Positions 11,398-19,867 are shown, counted from the stretch's first letter. The stretch is DNA of 64,000 nucleotides from Arthrobacter_D sp015752045 (GCF_015752045.1 NZ_JADOUS010000008.1:1-64000); one strand, 5' to 3'. Translations and numbers: made by a program. Notes: a model not told the origin generated them from the letters alone.

Positions 11398-11444
11398 CGA
11401 TGCGGTCGGTGAAGCCGTACTGCAGAAGAGTGTTCAACGCGGTT

Positions 11445-11457
11445 CCTCCGGAGGAGG
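11445..11457 (-). promoter_or_regulatory. Hairpin covering the rsgA ribosome-binding site
   Basis: On the minus strand CCTCC-TCC-GGAGG can fold into a 5-bp GC stem with a 3-nt loop. The 3' arm is the GGAGG Shine-Dalgarno sequence placed 7 bases before the TTG at 11437. It lies 17 bases after the stop of the small upstream ORF, so translation of that ORF could influence the hairpin. This is inferred from base complementarity only. Confidence 0.35.
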
Positions 11458-11474
11458 CCTCCCGCAGGGCGCAG

Positions 11475-11552
11475 CTACCGCGCGGACGCCGGGGAGGCGG
11501 GGTGCATGGGGTTGTTGTCGGCGCACAGCGCAACGGCAAGGACCTTGTTCAT
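11475..11552 (-). CDS. Small upstream ORF before rsgA (25 residues)
   Basis: An ATG with an excellent ribosome-binding site (AAGGAGGTG, 7 bases upstream) opens a 25-codon frame starting MNKVLAVALCADNNPMHP and ending in TAG. It is the first ORF of the leader and ends 37 bases before the TTG that begins the conserved rsgA N-terminus. It may be a leader peptide or a real small protein; I recognise no family. The strength of the Shine-Dalgarno site is the main support. Confidence 0.5.
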   Translation of the reverse strand: MNKVLAVALCADNNPMHPASPASAR

Positions 11553-11644
11553 GACTCCACCTCCTTGTACTCTCCGACGGCTCCCGGAGCCTTTCGGCAC
11601 CTAGCCTAGCGGGGCTCGCGGCGGAAAGGAACAGGCGCCCTGGC

Positions 11645-12427
11645 CTAGTGCGACCGTCGTTCGACGAAAGGCGCGGCGACCTTCACGAGCCCGGCGATGC
11701 AGCCGATGATGACGATCGAGAGGAGCGCGAGGAAGGGCATGTTCGGCTGCCTGCGAGCGTCCGTCCGGTCGATCGCCACCGCTTCGTCGGCGCTCGCGGA
11801 GGGCGAGGCCGTGGGCGCAGAGGTGCTCGCGGACGGGGTCGCGGATGGTGACGGTTCGGCCGAGCTGCGGGTGGGTTTCGGAGTCGATGTCTCCGTGGCC
11901 GGGGGCTCCTCGACGATGACGGGGGCCGGCAGGACTTCGGGGGCCGGGGGCAGGGGGACGGCAGGAACGATCGGCTGCAGTGGCGGTGCCGGCAGCGGAG
12001 CCGGAGCCGGGGCCGGTGCGGGGGCCGGGGCCGGCACAATCTGCTCCGGTGTGGGCGTGGGATCCGGTGTCGCCGTCGCTGGTGGCGTCGTCGGCTCTAC
12101 GGGCTCCACCGGTGGCTTGATGACCACCGGGGGTGTCGCCGGCGGATCTGTCGGATCCGGCGACGTCGTCGGATCCGGCTGCGGCGGCGGTGCCGGCGTC
12201 GTCTCCTTCCTGGTGGCCGGTGCGGTATCGGTCCGTCCCGGGTCGTTCTGTGTGGCGGGGGCGATTCTGCTGGGACCGCCGGGGGCCTGCGTCCGGGGGG
12301 CCTCGCACCCTGCGATGCCGCTGCCGATGGTGGGGCACTCCACGGCCTCCGCGGGCAGCGCACCGAGGGTGAGGCCGCACAGCATGACCGCGCCGGCGGA
12401 CACGAGCGGGTACAGGTGCTTGCTCAC
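11645..12427 (-). CDS. Exported Pro/Thr-rich protein with C-terminal membrane anchor
   Basis: A 260-residue protein with an N-terminal signal peptide (LYPLVSAGAVMLCGLTLGAL, ALPAEA cleavage site), a short Cys-containing stretch (VECPTIGSGIAGCEAP), about 150 residues of Pro/Ala/Thr/Ser-rich low complexity, and a C-terminal hydrophobic segment (FLALLSIVIIGCIAGLVKVA) followed by the basic tail VERRSH. This layout fits a surface stalk anchored in the membrane; no LPxTG motif is seen. The start is a GTG with GGGAG 5 bases upstream. The function is unknown, and similar extended proteins occur in many actinobacterial envelopes. Confidence 0.72.
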   Translation of the reverse strand: MSKHLYPLVSAGAVMLCGLTLGALPAEAVECPTIGSGIAGCEAPRTQAPGGPSRIAPATQNDPGRTDTAPATRKETTPAPPPQPDPTTSPDPTDPPATPPVVIKPPVEPVEPTTPPATATPDPTPTPEQIVPAPAPAPAPAPAPLPAPPLQPIVPAVPLPPAPEVLPAPVIVEEPPATETSTPKPTRSSAEPSPSATPSASTSAPTASPSASADEAVAIDRTDARRQPNMPFLALLSIVIIGCIAGLVKVAAPFVERRSH

Positions 12428-12565
12428 GGGGCTCCCAGGATTTCGACAGGCGGCTGACTTCTGCTGGTCACACTACCAATCCGGCGCTTCCACCGGGTCT
12501 CCGTGGGTCCTGTCATCCCGAAGCTCCGGGCGGGCCGCCGGGCGATCCCCGGACCTCGCTCAGGA

Positions 12566-13069
12566 TCAACGTAGCGGCAGGCGGCGCAGGTCGACGTCCA
12601 GGTGCCCCGCATCGATGGTCGCCGTCATGAAGGTGCAGTGCGGCTGGCGACGACGGTCCGTGGGGGAGCCCGGGTTGAGCAGGCGCAGCCCCGTCGCGGC
12701 CCGCGTATCCCACGGGATGTGGCTGTGCCCGAACACCAGGACGTCGACGTCGGGGTAGAGCGAGGCCATGCGGGCTTCACGGCCGAGCTTCTGTCCTGTC
12801 TCATGCACGACGGCGAGGCGGACGCCGTCGAGCTCGGCCCGTGCGACCAGGGGAAGGCGTGCCCGGAGGTCCCCGCCGTCGTTGTTCCCGTAGCAGGCGA
12901 TGAGTCGGCGGGCCCGGGCCTCGAGCTCGTCCAGCAGCGGCGCCTCGGTCCAGTCCCCGGCATGGACGACGACGTCGGCCGCCTCGACCGCGTCCCACAC
13001 CTCGCCGGGCAGCTGCCCGGCACGCTTCGGCAGATGGGTGTCGGCGAGGATCGTCAGGAGGAAGGGCAT
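12566..13069 (-). CDS. YfcE/MJ0936-type metallophosphoesterase
   Basis: A 167-residue phosphodiesterase of the calcineurin-like superfamily. Metal-binding motifs in order are LADTHLPKR (DxH, near residue 9), HAGDWT (GD), YGNNDGGD (GNxD/N), VVHETGQK (the family H of the GH motif) and FGHSHIP (GHxH), ending with the LLNPGSPTDRR signature of the YfcE group. It is a soluble enzyme of usual length. The physiological substrate is not known; relatives hydrolyse model phosphodiesters with Mn2+. It is a single-gene unit in the window. Confidence 0.87.
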   Translation of the reverse strand: MPFLLTILADTHLPKRAGQLPGEVWDAVEAADVVVHAGDWTEAPLLDELEARARRLIACYGNNDGGDLRARLPLVARAELDGVRLAVVHETGQKLGREARMASLYPDVDVLVFGHSHIPWDTRAATGLRLLNPGSPTDRRRQPHCTFMTATIDAGHLDVDLRRLPLR

Positions 13070-13172
13070 CCGGCCATTCTCCAGTGCGTCCCCGGCCCGT
13101 GACAGTGCGACGACGCTGTGGCATGCTTCCTAAGCACGCTTACCACTGAGGATCGTCCACGAGGAGGCAGCA

Positions 13173-13364
13173 ATGAAGATCGACAAGGCACAGATAATCG
13201 ACCTGCTGAAGAGCCAGGGCAAGAACGACGACGCCGACCAGGCACAGTCTCAGCTCCCCGATCAGGTGGATCCGGAGCAGCACGCCGATCTCCTCGCGAA
13301 GCTCGGCATCAACCCGCAGGACCTGCTGGGCAAGATCCCCGGCCTGGGCGGCTTCGGGAGCTAG
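13173..13364 (+). CDS. Small hypothetical protein, 63 residues
   Basis: A small acidic/amphipathic protein preceded by a strong ribosome-binding site (GAGGAGGCAGCA before the ATG). Its sequence opens MKIDKAQIIDLLKSQGKNDD and ends with a Gly-rich tail (LLGKIPGLGGFGS). Two short helices separated by PDQVDPEQH are likely. No transmembrane segment is seen. I recognise no characterised family. The next gene starts 46 bases later in the same direction. Confidence 0.7.
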   Translation: MKIDKAQIIDLLKSQGKNDDADQAQSQLPDQVDPEQHADLLAKLGINPQDLLGKIPGLGGFGS

Positions 13365-13410
13365 GAACGCCCTGCGGGGCCGTCGCCGTCAACGATCGAA
13401 GGAGTCAGCA

Positions 13411-13791
13411 GTGGATACGAACCAAGTGGTGTGGATCATCGTCGGGATCATCGTCGTCCTGGCCATCATCGCCCTCGTTGCGATCCTCGCCCGCAAGCGG
13501 GCAGCGGTCCAACGCCAGCACCAGCAGGAAGAGGACCGGCACCGCGCGGCCGAGATGCGCGAGGAGGCGAAGGCCACCGAACTCGAAGCCCGCGAGCGCG
13601 AGGCCAAGGCCTCGATGGCGGACGCCGAAGCCCAGCAGGCCGAGGTCGAGGCGGAGAGGCTCCGCCGACAGGCCCAGGAGCGCCAGGCCGACGCGCAGGG
13701 GTTGCGGGAGAAGGTGACGCATCACCAGCAGGACGCCGACACGATCGACCCGGACGTCACGCGGGACGACGATCCGCGCGCGGGGCGCTGA
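13411..13791 (+). CDS. Membrane-anchored coiled-coil protein
   Basis: A 126-residue protein with an N-terminal transmembrane helix (VVWIIVGIIVVLAIIALVAI, residues about 6-26) followed by a long Glu/Ala/Arg/Gln-rich coiled coil (about 30-110) and an acidic tail. The membrane segment has short N-terminal flanks and a basic follow-on (ARKRAAVQRQ), so the coil is predicted to be cytoplasmic. The function is unknown; similar short single-pass coiled-coil proteins are common in Arthrobacter relatives. It is likely co-transcribed with the 63-residue gene. Confidence 0.75.
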   Translation: MDTNQVVWIIVGIIVVLAIIALVAILARKRAAVQRQHQQEEDRHRAAEMREEAKATELEAREREAKASMADAEAQQAEVEAERLRRQAQERQADAQGLREKVTHHQQDADTIDPDVTRDDDPRAGR

Positions 13792-13808
13792 CCGCCGGAG
13801 CCGAACAC

Positions 13809-13846
13809 CAGGAAGGGAGTCCGCCATCGGCGCGGCTCCCTTCCTG
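13809..13846 (+). terminator. Terminator after the coiled-coil gene
   Basis: An inverted repeat CAGGAAGGGAG / CTCCCTTCCTG with a GC-rich inner loop begins 18 bases after the stop codon. The 240 bases beyond it, up to the next gene, show nothing further. Confidence 0.65.
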
Positions 13847-14084
13847 CGTCTGCGGCCTCCCTGCAGCGGCCGAGGAATCCCGTGACGACGCCCGGTCGAC
13901 GCCCCGAAGGCTCGGAGGGACCCCGGGAGTCACCGGGGGCCGGCGGGTCCTGCCCTCGCTCCGCCGCACGCCGAGATTGCCCCGTTGCGCAGGCCGTAGA
14001 TCATGGGCTGATGGATTCGCCGGTGTGAGGAACACGATAACGACGGCTGCCGGTGCTTCCCGCCCGCCACCTCATAGTTGAGCT

Positions 14085-14357
14085 ATGGATCAATGGCAGA
14101 GGCTTCTCACGCAGTGTGCCCGGAGTATGGGCTTCGATCGTGGGCACAGGCGCGCGACCTACGCGCTCGCGGGCGTGGGTGTCTTCTGGGCCGTCGGATT
14201 GTTTGGGGGTCTGCGGATCCTGCACAGCGCATCATCGCCGATGACCACCCTCGTGGTGCTGTACATGATGCTGGCCGTCGTCGCGCTCTCGCTCGTCGTC
14301 GCCGGAGCGGCCGTGGCCGAGCTGGGCCGGCAGGCCGCCGAACGGCACCGGCGCTAG
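14085..14357 (+). CDS. Small two-helix membrane protein
   Basis: A 90-residue protein with two hydrophobic helices, TYALAGVGVFWAVGLFGGLR and TTLVVLYMMLAVVALSLVVA, joined by the short loop ILHSASSPM and flanked by basic residues on both ends (RGHRR and RQAAERHRR). This predicts both termini in the cytoplasm. No family or function is recognised. Confidence 0.6.
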   Translation: MDQWQRLLTQCARSMGFDRGHRRATYALAGVGVFWAVGLFGGLRILHSASSPMTTLVVLYMMLAVVALSLVVAGAAVAELGRQAAERHRR

Positions 14358-14430
14358 GCGCCGACCCCACCCAGTGGGCCCCGGGGACAGCAGCCCGGCT
14401 TGTTCCCCGGTACGCGGGGGTGGGCCGGTG

Positions 14431-14580
14431 CTAGGCGCCCGACCCGGTCCTGTCGTCCGAGTCCGCTCCTTCGGCAGGGTCTTCGGAGTGCACCCTGGTG
14501 TCCGCGGGGTCGGCGGCGGTATCGCCCTCGGCGGGGGCCTCGGTGTGGATCCGGTCGTCGTCGCCTGGAATCTCCGACAT
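14431..14580 (-). CDS. Very small acidic protein, 49 residues
   Basis: A short frame starting MSEIPGDDDRIHTEAPAEGD, with GGAAGGAC 7 bases before the ATG and a TAG stop. The product is strongly acidic, has no hydrophobic stretch and is probably disordered. The good ribosome-binding site and coding-like third positions support it as a real gene. It resembles in composition the 155-residue acidic protein at 16146-16613. The function is unknown. Confidence 0.5.
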   Translation of the reverse strand: MSEIPGDDDRIHTEAPAEGDTAADPADTRVHSEDPAEGADSDDRTGSGA

Positions 14581-14735
14581 GCACTCGTCCTTCCGGGTCG
14601 AGGGAACGCAGGCTCCCGTGGCGTCAGTCTACGGATCGACGCCCGGGGCATCACCCGCGAGGTTTCGCGTGACGCGCGATCGTCGGCATGCTGACGATCA
14701 GGGCATGGAAGCCCCGGACGCCGGCCGGGAACCAC

Positions 14736-14771
14736 GGAGGGCGCCCCCGTCGCAAGACGGGGACGCCCTCC
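14736..14771. terminator. Terminator downstream of the ene-reductase gene
   Basis: A near-perfect hairpin (GGAGGGCG...CCCCGTC / GACGGGG...CGCCCTCC) with the loop GCAA lies 43 bases beyond the stop codon of the flavin oxidoreductase on the minus strand. Confidence 0.7.
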
Positions 14772-14814
14772 GGGGTGCGGTCCAGCAGACTGCAGGCAGG
14801 TGCCTGCCGGCGTC

Positions 14815-15906
14815 CTAGTTGGCGTTCACGGAGCCGTCGTAGAACGGGTAGTCCGTGTACCCCTCGGCGCCCGTCGAATAGAACGTGGCCGGATTGGGCT
14901 CGTTCTCCGGCAGGTTCTCGCGCCAGCGGCGGGCCAGGTCGGGGTTCGCGATAGCGGGACGGCCGACGACGACGGCGTCGCCCACGCCGTCATCGAGGAT
15001 GGCGATGGCCTCCTCGCGGTTGGTGATCACGCCGAAACCGCTGTTGATCAGGACGGGTCCGCCGAAGCGCGCGCGCAGGTCCTGGATCAGCTCTCCCGTG
15101 GGCTCGGCGTGCAGGACGCTCAGGTAGGCGAGGTTCAGCGGGGCAAGGGCGTCGACCAGCGTGCCGTAGGTCGCGTGCACGTCGGCGGCCTCCGTCTCAA
15201 GTGCGTCCTGGATGTTGTGCGCGGGCGAGATGCGCAGCCCGACCTTCTCCGCGCCGACCTCGGCGGCGACAGCCGTGACGAGCTCGATGACGAACTGCGC
15301 CCGCTTCTCGGGCGATCCGCCGTAGACATCGTCGCGCTGGTTCGACTCGGGGGAGAGGAACTCGTGCAGCAGGTAGCCGTTGGCGCCGTGCAGCTCGACG
15401 CCGTCGAACCCCGCGACATCGATGGCCCGCCGCGAGGCGGTGACGAACTCCTCGATGATGCCCGGCAGCTCCTCGGTGGTGAGGGCGTGCGGCACCGGGT
15501 ACGGCTGCTTGCCGGTGCTGGTGCGCGTGGTGCCGTCGATCGCGATGGCGCTGGGCGCCACGACCTCGTACCCGCCGTTCGTGTCGGCGTGCGTCACCCG
15601 GCCCGCGTGCATGACCTGCGCGACGATCCGCCCGCCGTCCGCGTGCACAGCATCGGTGACGCGCTTCCAGCCGGCGAGCTGAGCGTCCTCGACCAGCCCG
15701 GGCTGGCCCGGGAAGCCCTGGCCGGCGTGGCTGGGGTAGGTGCCCTCGCTGACGATCAGGCCGAGGGATGCACGCTGGCGGTAATGCTCGACGACGATGT
15801 CGCCCGGGATGCCGGCGTCACCCGAGCGGACCCGTGTGAGCGGGGCCATCACCACGCGGTTGGGGAGTTCGAGCGTGCCGAGCGTGAGGGGGGAGAACAG
15901 TTTCAC
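14815..15906 (-). CDS. Old-yellow-enzyme family alkene reductase
   Basis: A 363-residue FMN-dependent, NAD(P)H-using ene-reductase of the NemA/OYE family, which reduces activated C=C bonds of enones, maleimides or nitro compounds. Seen are the opening LFSPLTLGTLELPNRVVMAPLTR, substrate-site VELHGANGYLLHEFLSP (the HxxN pair is here HGAN), NQRDDVYGGSPEKRAQF and GFGVITNREEA. The length is typical and it is cytoplasmic. It has no partner gene; these enzymes often serve detoxification of electrophiles. The ATG at 15906 gives the canonical N-terminus. Confidence 0.92.
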   Translation of the reverse strand: MKLFSPLTLGTLELPNRVVMAPLTRVRSGDAGIPGDIVVEHYRQRASLGLIVSEGTYPSHAGQGFPGQPGLVEDAQLAGWKRVTDAVHADGGRIVAQVMHAGRVTHADTNGGYEVVAPSAIAIDGTTRTSTGKQPYPVPHALTTEELPGIIEEFVTASRRAIDVAGFDGVELHGANGYLLHEFLSPESNQRDDVYGGSPEKRAQFVIELVTAVAAEVGAEKVGLRISPAHNIQDALETEAADVHATYGTLVDALAPLNLAYLSVLHAEPTGELIQDLRARFGGPVLINSGFGVITNREEAIAILDDGVGDAVVVGRPAIANPDLARRWRENLPENEPNPATFYSTGAEGYTDYPFYDGSVNAN

Positions 15907-16092
15907 GAGGTCCTACTTTCCGGTCGGTTTCCTACTGGGCAGCAACGGGCCGGTGGCGGAGCGTATTCCGGATGTGTCCTGCCTCACGGGCGCGGACGGC
16001 GTGTGCCGTGGGCTCCTGCGCCGGGGCGGGAGGGTCCGACGTCGGCGCCCCAGGGGCCGGCGGGAGGCTCACGGGCGCGGATCGGACATGAC

Positions 16093-16120
16093 GAAGCCCC
16101 GAGGACATCCCCGGGGCTTC
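16093..16120. terminator. Terminator hairpin
   Basis: GAAGCCCCG-AGGACATC-CCCGGGGCTTC forms a stable stem 26 bases beyond the stop codon of the acidic protein gene on the minus strand. The rest of 15907-16145 shows no gene. Confidence 0.65.
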
Positions 16121-16145
16121 ATGCTGCAGCGGGCAGGCCGGTGCG

Positions 16146-16613
16146 CTACTCGATGTCCTGCTCGTCGATCGCGGACAGCGGCGAACCGCCGAGGTTGGCG
16201 GGATCGTCGCTGCCGTCGACCTCGTCGTCCTCCATCATCCCGAAGTCGACGTCGGCCGCGGCCTCGCCCAGCATCGGCTCCTCGGGCGGGTACTGCTCGT
16301 CGCCGTGTTCGTACCGGGCCTCGGCCGTCTCCCCCCGGAGCGTCTGGTCGCTGAGGATGCCCTCCTCGCCGATGGCGGCGACACCGTTCTCATCGACACC
16401 GTTCTCGCCGGCGCCGGTCTCGGCCGCCCCGGGCTCGTCCTGCAGCAGGGGATCCTCCCGCCAGTGGTCCGGGTCGACCTCCGCCGCGCCCTCGTAGCTG
16501 TCCGGCCGGCCATCGAGGACCGGGTCCAGGGCATCGGGGGAGAGCGCGTCGTTCGGCATCTCGGGCTCCTCGCCCACGATGGTCAGTTCCTCATCGGGAA
16601 GGTTCTCGGTCAT
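16146..16613 (-). CDS. Acidic hypothetical protein
   Basis: A 155-residue, very Asp/Glu-rich soluble protein without membrane segments or recognisable domains. It opens MTENLPDEELTIVGEEPEMP and has several short acidic blocks (GDEQYPPEEP, FGMMEDDEVDG). It is probably largely disordered. The start ATG at 16613 has a reasonable AAAGG site upstream. The function is unknown. Confidence 0.65.
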   Translation of the reverse strand: MTENLPDEELTIVGEEPEMPNDALSPDALDPVLDGRPDSYEGAAEVDPDHWREDPLLQDEPGAAETGAGENGVDENGVAAIGEEGILSDQTLRGETAEARYEHGDEQYPPEEPMLGEAAADVDFGMMEDDEVDGSDDPANLGGSPLSAIDEQDIE

Positions 16614-16729
16614 CTTCTGTGCCTTTCGTCAGTACTGCGCATCGTCAATCATCAGCCTACTGATGAACAGGTCCGGGCGACAGTTCGCGCCGTCGCCCGG
16701 ACCATCGAGGACTGCCTGGATGGATGGAC

Positions 16730-17596
16730 CTAGACGTGGTCGCGCCAGCTGTGCCGGGGTTCGTACCCCAGCACCCGGCGGGCCCTGTCGATCGAGAGGA
16801 GTGTCTCGTGCTCGCCCACCTCGCGCGTCAGCTCCACCCCGGGGAACACCTCGGCCGCAAGGTCGGCGCTGGCACGGCTCATGACGGTGTCGGCCGCCGC
16901 GATGATGAAGCGGTCGAAGCCCGGCGCCGCGTTCTCGAGGGCCTTCGCCACGGCCTGGGCGCCGTCCCGCCCGTCGATGTACCCCCAGAGGTTCCACTTC
17001 CGGGCGGTCGCGTCCGCGTCGAAGGAGGGGAACGCGGCGTAGTCCTCTGGATCCATGACGTTCGAGAAGCGCAGGGCCGTGATGCTCAGCTGCGGATCCC
17101 AGCGCGTCAGTTCGATCGCCAGCTGCTCCTCGAGGTGCTTGACCAGGGAGTACGTGGTCTCGGGCCGGGCCGGGTATTCCTCGTCCACCGGGATGTACGG
17201 GGGCGGGGTGTCGAACGGGAGTCCGAGGACGGTCTCGCTGGACGCGTACACGACCCGCTTGATGCCGGCCCGCCTGCACGCCTGGAAGATGTTGTACGTG
17301 GCGGTCATGTTGTTGTGGAACGTCGCCACGTCCGCCTGCAGGCCCGGAGCCGGGATCGCTCCGAGATGCACGACGGCGTCGAGGCCGGAGTGCCGGTCGT
17401 CCACGCCGAGGAGCGCATCGAGCACCTGGCCGTAGTCCCGCAGGTCGATGCGGAGGAACGTCGGGGTGCGCTCGCCGTGCTGGTCGAGCTCGAGGACGGT
17501 GTGCCCGGCCTCGCGCAGGCCACGGACGACGCTCCGCCCCAACTTCCCGTTCGAGCCCGTCACCGCGACGTTCAGGGGGCTGGTCGCAGCCGCCAT
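16730..17596 (-). CDS. NAD-dependent epimerase/dehydratase
   Basis: A 288-residue extended short-chain dehydrogenase. The Rossmann motif is VTGSNGKLGRSV (GxxGxxG near residue 14), followed by the VVHLGAIPAPG strand, the VVYASSETV active-site Ser region and the catalytic YSLVK. The C-terminal part has RRVLGYEPRHSWRDHV, typical of sugar-nucleotide epimerase-like enzymes. The substrate is unknown; the group includes uronate dehydrogenases. The ATG at 17596 overlaps the TGA of the aldo-keto reductase gene by one base, giving tight translational coupling and suggesting a shared carbohydrate-oxidation role. Confidence 0.87.
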   Translation of the reverse strand: MAAATSPLNVAVTGSNGKLGRSVVRGLREAGHTVLELDQHGERTPTFLRIDLRDYGQVLDALLGVDDRHSGLDAVVHLGAIPAPGLQADVATFHNNMTATYNIFQACRRAGIKRVVYASSETVLGLPFDTPPPYIPVDEEYPARPETTYSLVKHLEEQLAIELTRWDPQLSITALRFSNVMDPEDYAAFPSFDADATARKWNLWGYIDGRDGAQAVAKALENAAPGFDRFIIAAADTVMSRASADLAAEVFPGVELTREVGEHETLLSIDRARRVLGYEPRHSWRDHV

Positions 17597-18600
17597 CAGA
17601 CCGGCCGCGTCTCGGGGGAGACGGTCTTCGCGACGTCCGTCTCGGCGAGGTCGCCGATCGCGTCGTCGATCGCCGTCAGGACGTCGTCCTCGAGCTTCAC
17701 GCCGGCGGCGACCGCGTTCGACTTCACCTGCTCGGGCCGGGAGGCGCCGATGATCGCCGAGGCCACGTTCTTGTTCTGCAGCACCCACGCGACGGCCAGC
17801 TGGGCCATCGTGAGGCCCACGCCGTCGGCGATCGGCGCGAGCTTCTGCACGCCCGTGAGTACCTCGTCGCTCATCCAGCGCTTGATCATGTCGGCGCCGC
17901 CCTTGTCGTCCGAGGCGCGCGTGCCCTGCTCGGGCTGCCGGCCCGGCGCGTACTTGCCCGTCAGCACGCCCTGCGCGACGGGCGACCAGACGATCTGCGA
18001 CAGTCCGAGCTCCTCGGACGTGGGGACGACGTCGCCCTCGATGACGCGCCACAGCATCGAGTACTGGGGCTGGTTGGAGATCAGCTGGAAGCCGAGGTCC
18101 CTCGCGAGGGCATGACCGTCACGGATCTGCTGCGCCGTCCACTCGCTGACCCCGATGTACAGGGCCTTGCCCTGACGCACGATGTCGGCGAAGGCCTGCA
18201 TCGTCTCCTCGAGGGGCGTCTCGTAGTCGTACCGGTGTGCCTGGTAGAGGTCGACGTAATCCGTCTGCAGCCGCTGCAGCGATCCGTCGATCGACTCCAT
18301 GATGTGCTTGCGGGACAGCCCGACGTCGTTGTGTCCCTTCGGTCCCGTGGGCCCCCAGACCTTCGTGAAGATCTCGAGCGACTGGCGCCGCTCGCCCTTG
18401 AGTGCTTCGCCGAGGACAGTCTCCGCCGCCGTGTTCGCGTACACGTCCGCGGTGTCGAAGGTGGTGATGCCGACGTCGAGCGCGGCGCGCACGCACTGCG
18501 TGGCGACGTCGTTCTCCACCTGCGATCCGTGGGTGAGCCAATTGCCGTACGTGATTTCCGAGATCTTGAAGCCGCTGTTGCCGAGGTATCTGAAGTCCAT
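17596..18600 (-). CDS. Aldo/keto reductase (Kv-beta-like)
   Basis: A 334-residue NADPH-dependent TIM-barrel reductase. The N-terminus MDFRYLGNSGFKISEITYG is typical, the catalytic tetrad includes Asp and Tyr of FDTADVYAN and the Lys of EIFTKVWGP, and the cofactor end has ASAIIGASRPEQV. It most resembles the Kv-beta/GAP-reductase-like subfamily. It is upstream of and overlaps the epimerase gene, so the two probably act on the same sugar or aldehyde. The frame stays open far upstream without homology, which is why the ATG at 18600 is chosen. Confidence 0.9.
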   Translation of the reverse strand: MDFRYLGNSGFKISEITYGNWLTHGSQVENDVATQCVRAALDVGITTFDTADVYANTAAETVLGEALKGERRQSLEIFTKVWGPTGPKGHNDVGLSRKHIMESIDGSLQRLQTDYVDLYQAHRYDYETPLEETMQAFADIVRQGKALYIGVSEWTAQQIRDGHALARDLGFQLISNQPQYSMLWRVIEGDVVPTSEELGLSQIVWSPVAQGVLTGKYAPGRQPEQGTRASDDKGGADMIKRWMSDEVLTGVQKLAPIADGVGLTMAQLAVAWVLQNKNVASAIIGASRPEQVKSNAVAAGVKLEDDVLTAIDDAIGDLAETDVAKTVSPETRPV

Positions 18601-18747
18601 ATCGCCGATGCTAGCCACCCGGACGGGGCGAGTACAGGAAACCCTGTTCCCCCAGGCAACCAGTGCGTCATGCAACGCGGAGGGGTAGGGCGCTGCCGCT
18701 AGACTTGAGGGCGTCCTTCGGTTGCCACCACCAGTGAATGAGGAATC

Positions 18748-19821
18748 TTGGTCGACTTCAGCGCTCGTTTCGCCACCGGGACCGAGCAGCAGAATTGGGA
18801 TTCCCTCGTGATGGCGAACCCCGGCGGAGGCAACCTGCTCTCCTCCGCGGCGTTCGCGGAGGTGAAGTCCCATCACGGGTGGCGGCCGCGATTCGTGGTC
18901 CTCGAAGGCCCCGGGTACAGGACCCACAACCTCGTCCTGGAGGAGAAGGTCCCCGTCATCGGGGCGCTGTGGTACCTGATCAAGGGCCCGGCGGTCACCG
19001 AGGCATCCCACGTGCCTGCCGCCGCGCACGCCGTCGCCGACCTCGCCCGCAGGGAGGCGCACAACGTCTTCGCGATCAAGGTGGAGCCGGATCTCGTGGA
19101 TGGACCGGAGGTGCGGGAGGCACTGCAGTCGGCCGGGCTCGTCAAGACCTTCAACCTGCAGCCCAACGACAGCACGGCCATCCTGGACACCACGCCGGAT
19201 GCCAACCAGCTCCTGCGGAACCTGCACTCGCGCGGTCGCAACGCGGTCCGCAGGGCCATGCGTGAGGGGGTCGAGGTCCGGCGGATGGAGCCGACGCAGG
19301 AGACCTTCGAAGCCATGTACTCGCTCATGGCGCACATCGAGGACCGCTCGGCCGCCCGGATGCGCTCACTGGAGTACTACAGCCGCTTCTGGCAGAACTT
19401 CGTGGATGCAGGGCAGGGCCGCTTCTACTTCGTCTACGAGGACGGGCAGCCCTCGGTCGGCGCCTTCGTGGTCAACTACGGCACCAAGGGCACCTACAAG
19501 GACGGCGGTTCCCGTCCTGGGCGGACCCAGTACGGGGATTCCCATCTCGTACAGTGGCAGGCCATCACCGACCTCAAGGACGAGTTCGGGATCGTCGAGT
19601 ACGACTTCTGCGGCACCCCGCCCAGCGACCGGCTGAAGGACAAGGACCACCCGTTCCACGGACTGGGACTGTTCAAGACGAGTTTCACCAAGACGGTGAC
19701 GGATTTCGCCGGCTGTTACGACCTCGTGGTCAGCGGCTGGAAGTATCGTGTCTGGAACACGATCGCGGAGCGTGTGGCGCGCCAGATCCACTGGCGACGC
19801 ACGCATCAGCCGTTCTACTGA
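18748..19821 (+). CDS. FemX/FemAB-like peptidyltransferase
   Basis: A 357-residue protein of the FemABX family, which uses aminoacyl-tRNA to add amino acids to the stem-peptide lysine of lipid II and so builds the interpeptide bridge of peptidoglycan. The double GNAT fold is supported by LHSRGRNAVRRAMREGVEVR, the acceptor-domain region FYFVYEDGQPSVGAFVV, YDFCGTPPSD and the late HGLGLFKTSF motif. The start is TTG at 18748 with GAGGAAT just upstream. A ThrE-like exporter gene follows 46 bases later on the same strand. Confidence 0.88.
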   Translation: MVDFSARFATGTEQQNWDSLVMANPGGGNLLSSAAFAEVKSHHGWRPRFVVLEGPGYRTHNLVLEEKVPVIGALWYLIKGPAVTEASHVPAAAHAVADLARREAHNVFAIKVEPDLVDGPEVREALQSAGLVKTFNLQPNDSTAILDTTPDANQLLRNLHSRGRNAVRRAMREGVEVRRMEPTQETFEAMYSLMAHIEDRSAARMRSLEYYSRFWQNFVDAGQGRFYFVYEDGQPSVGAFVVNYGTKGTYKDGGSRPGRTQYGDSHLVQWQAITDLKDEFGIVEYDFCGTPPSDRLKDKDHPFHGLGLFKTSFTKTVTDFAGCYDLVVSGWKYRVWNTIAERVARQIHWRRTHQPFY

Positions 19822-19867
19822 GGAAGAGCCCGCAGAGGGCACCGCGATCGATGCACGAAAGGCCGCT

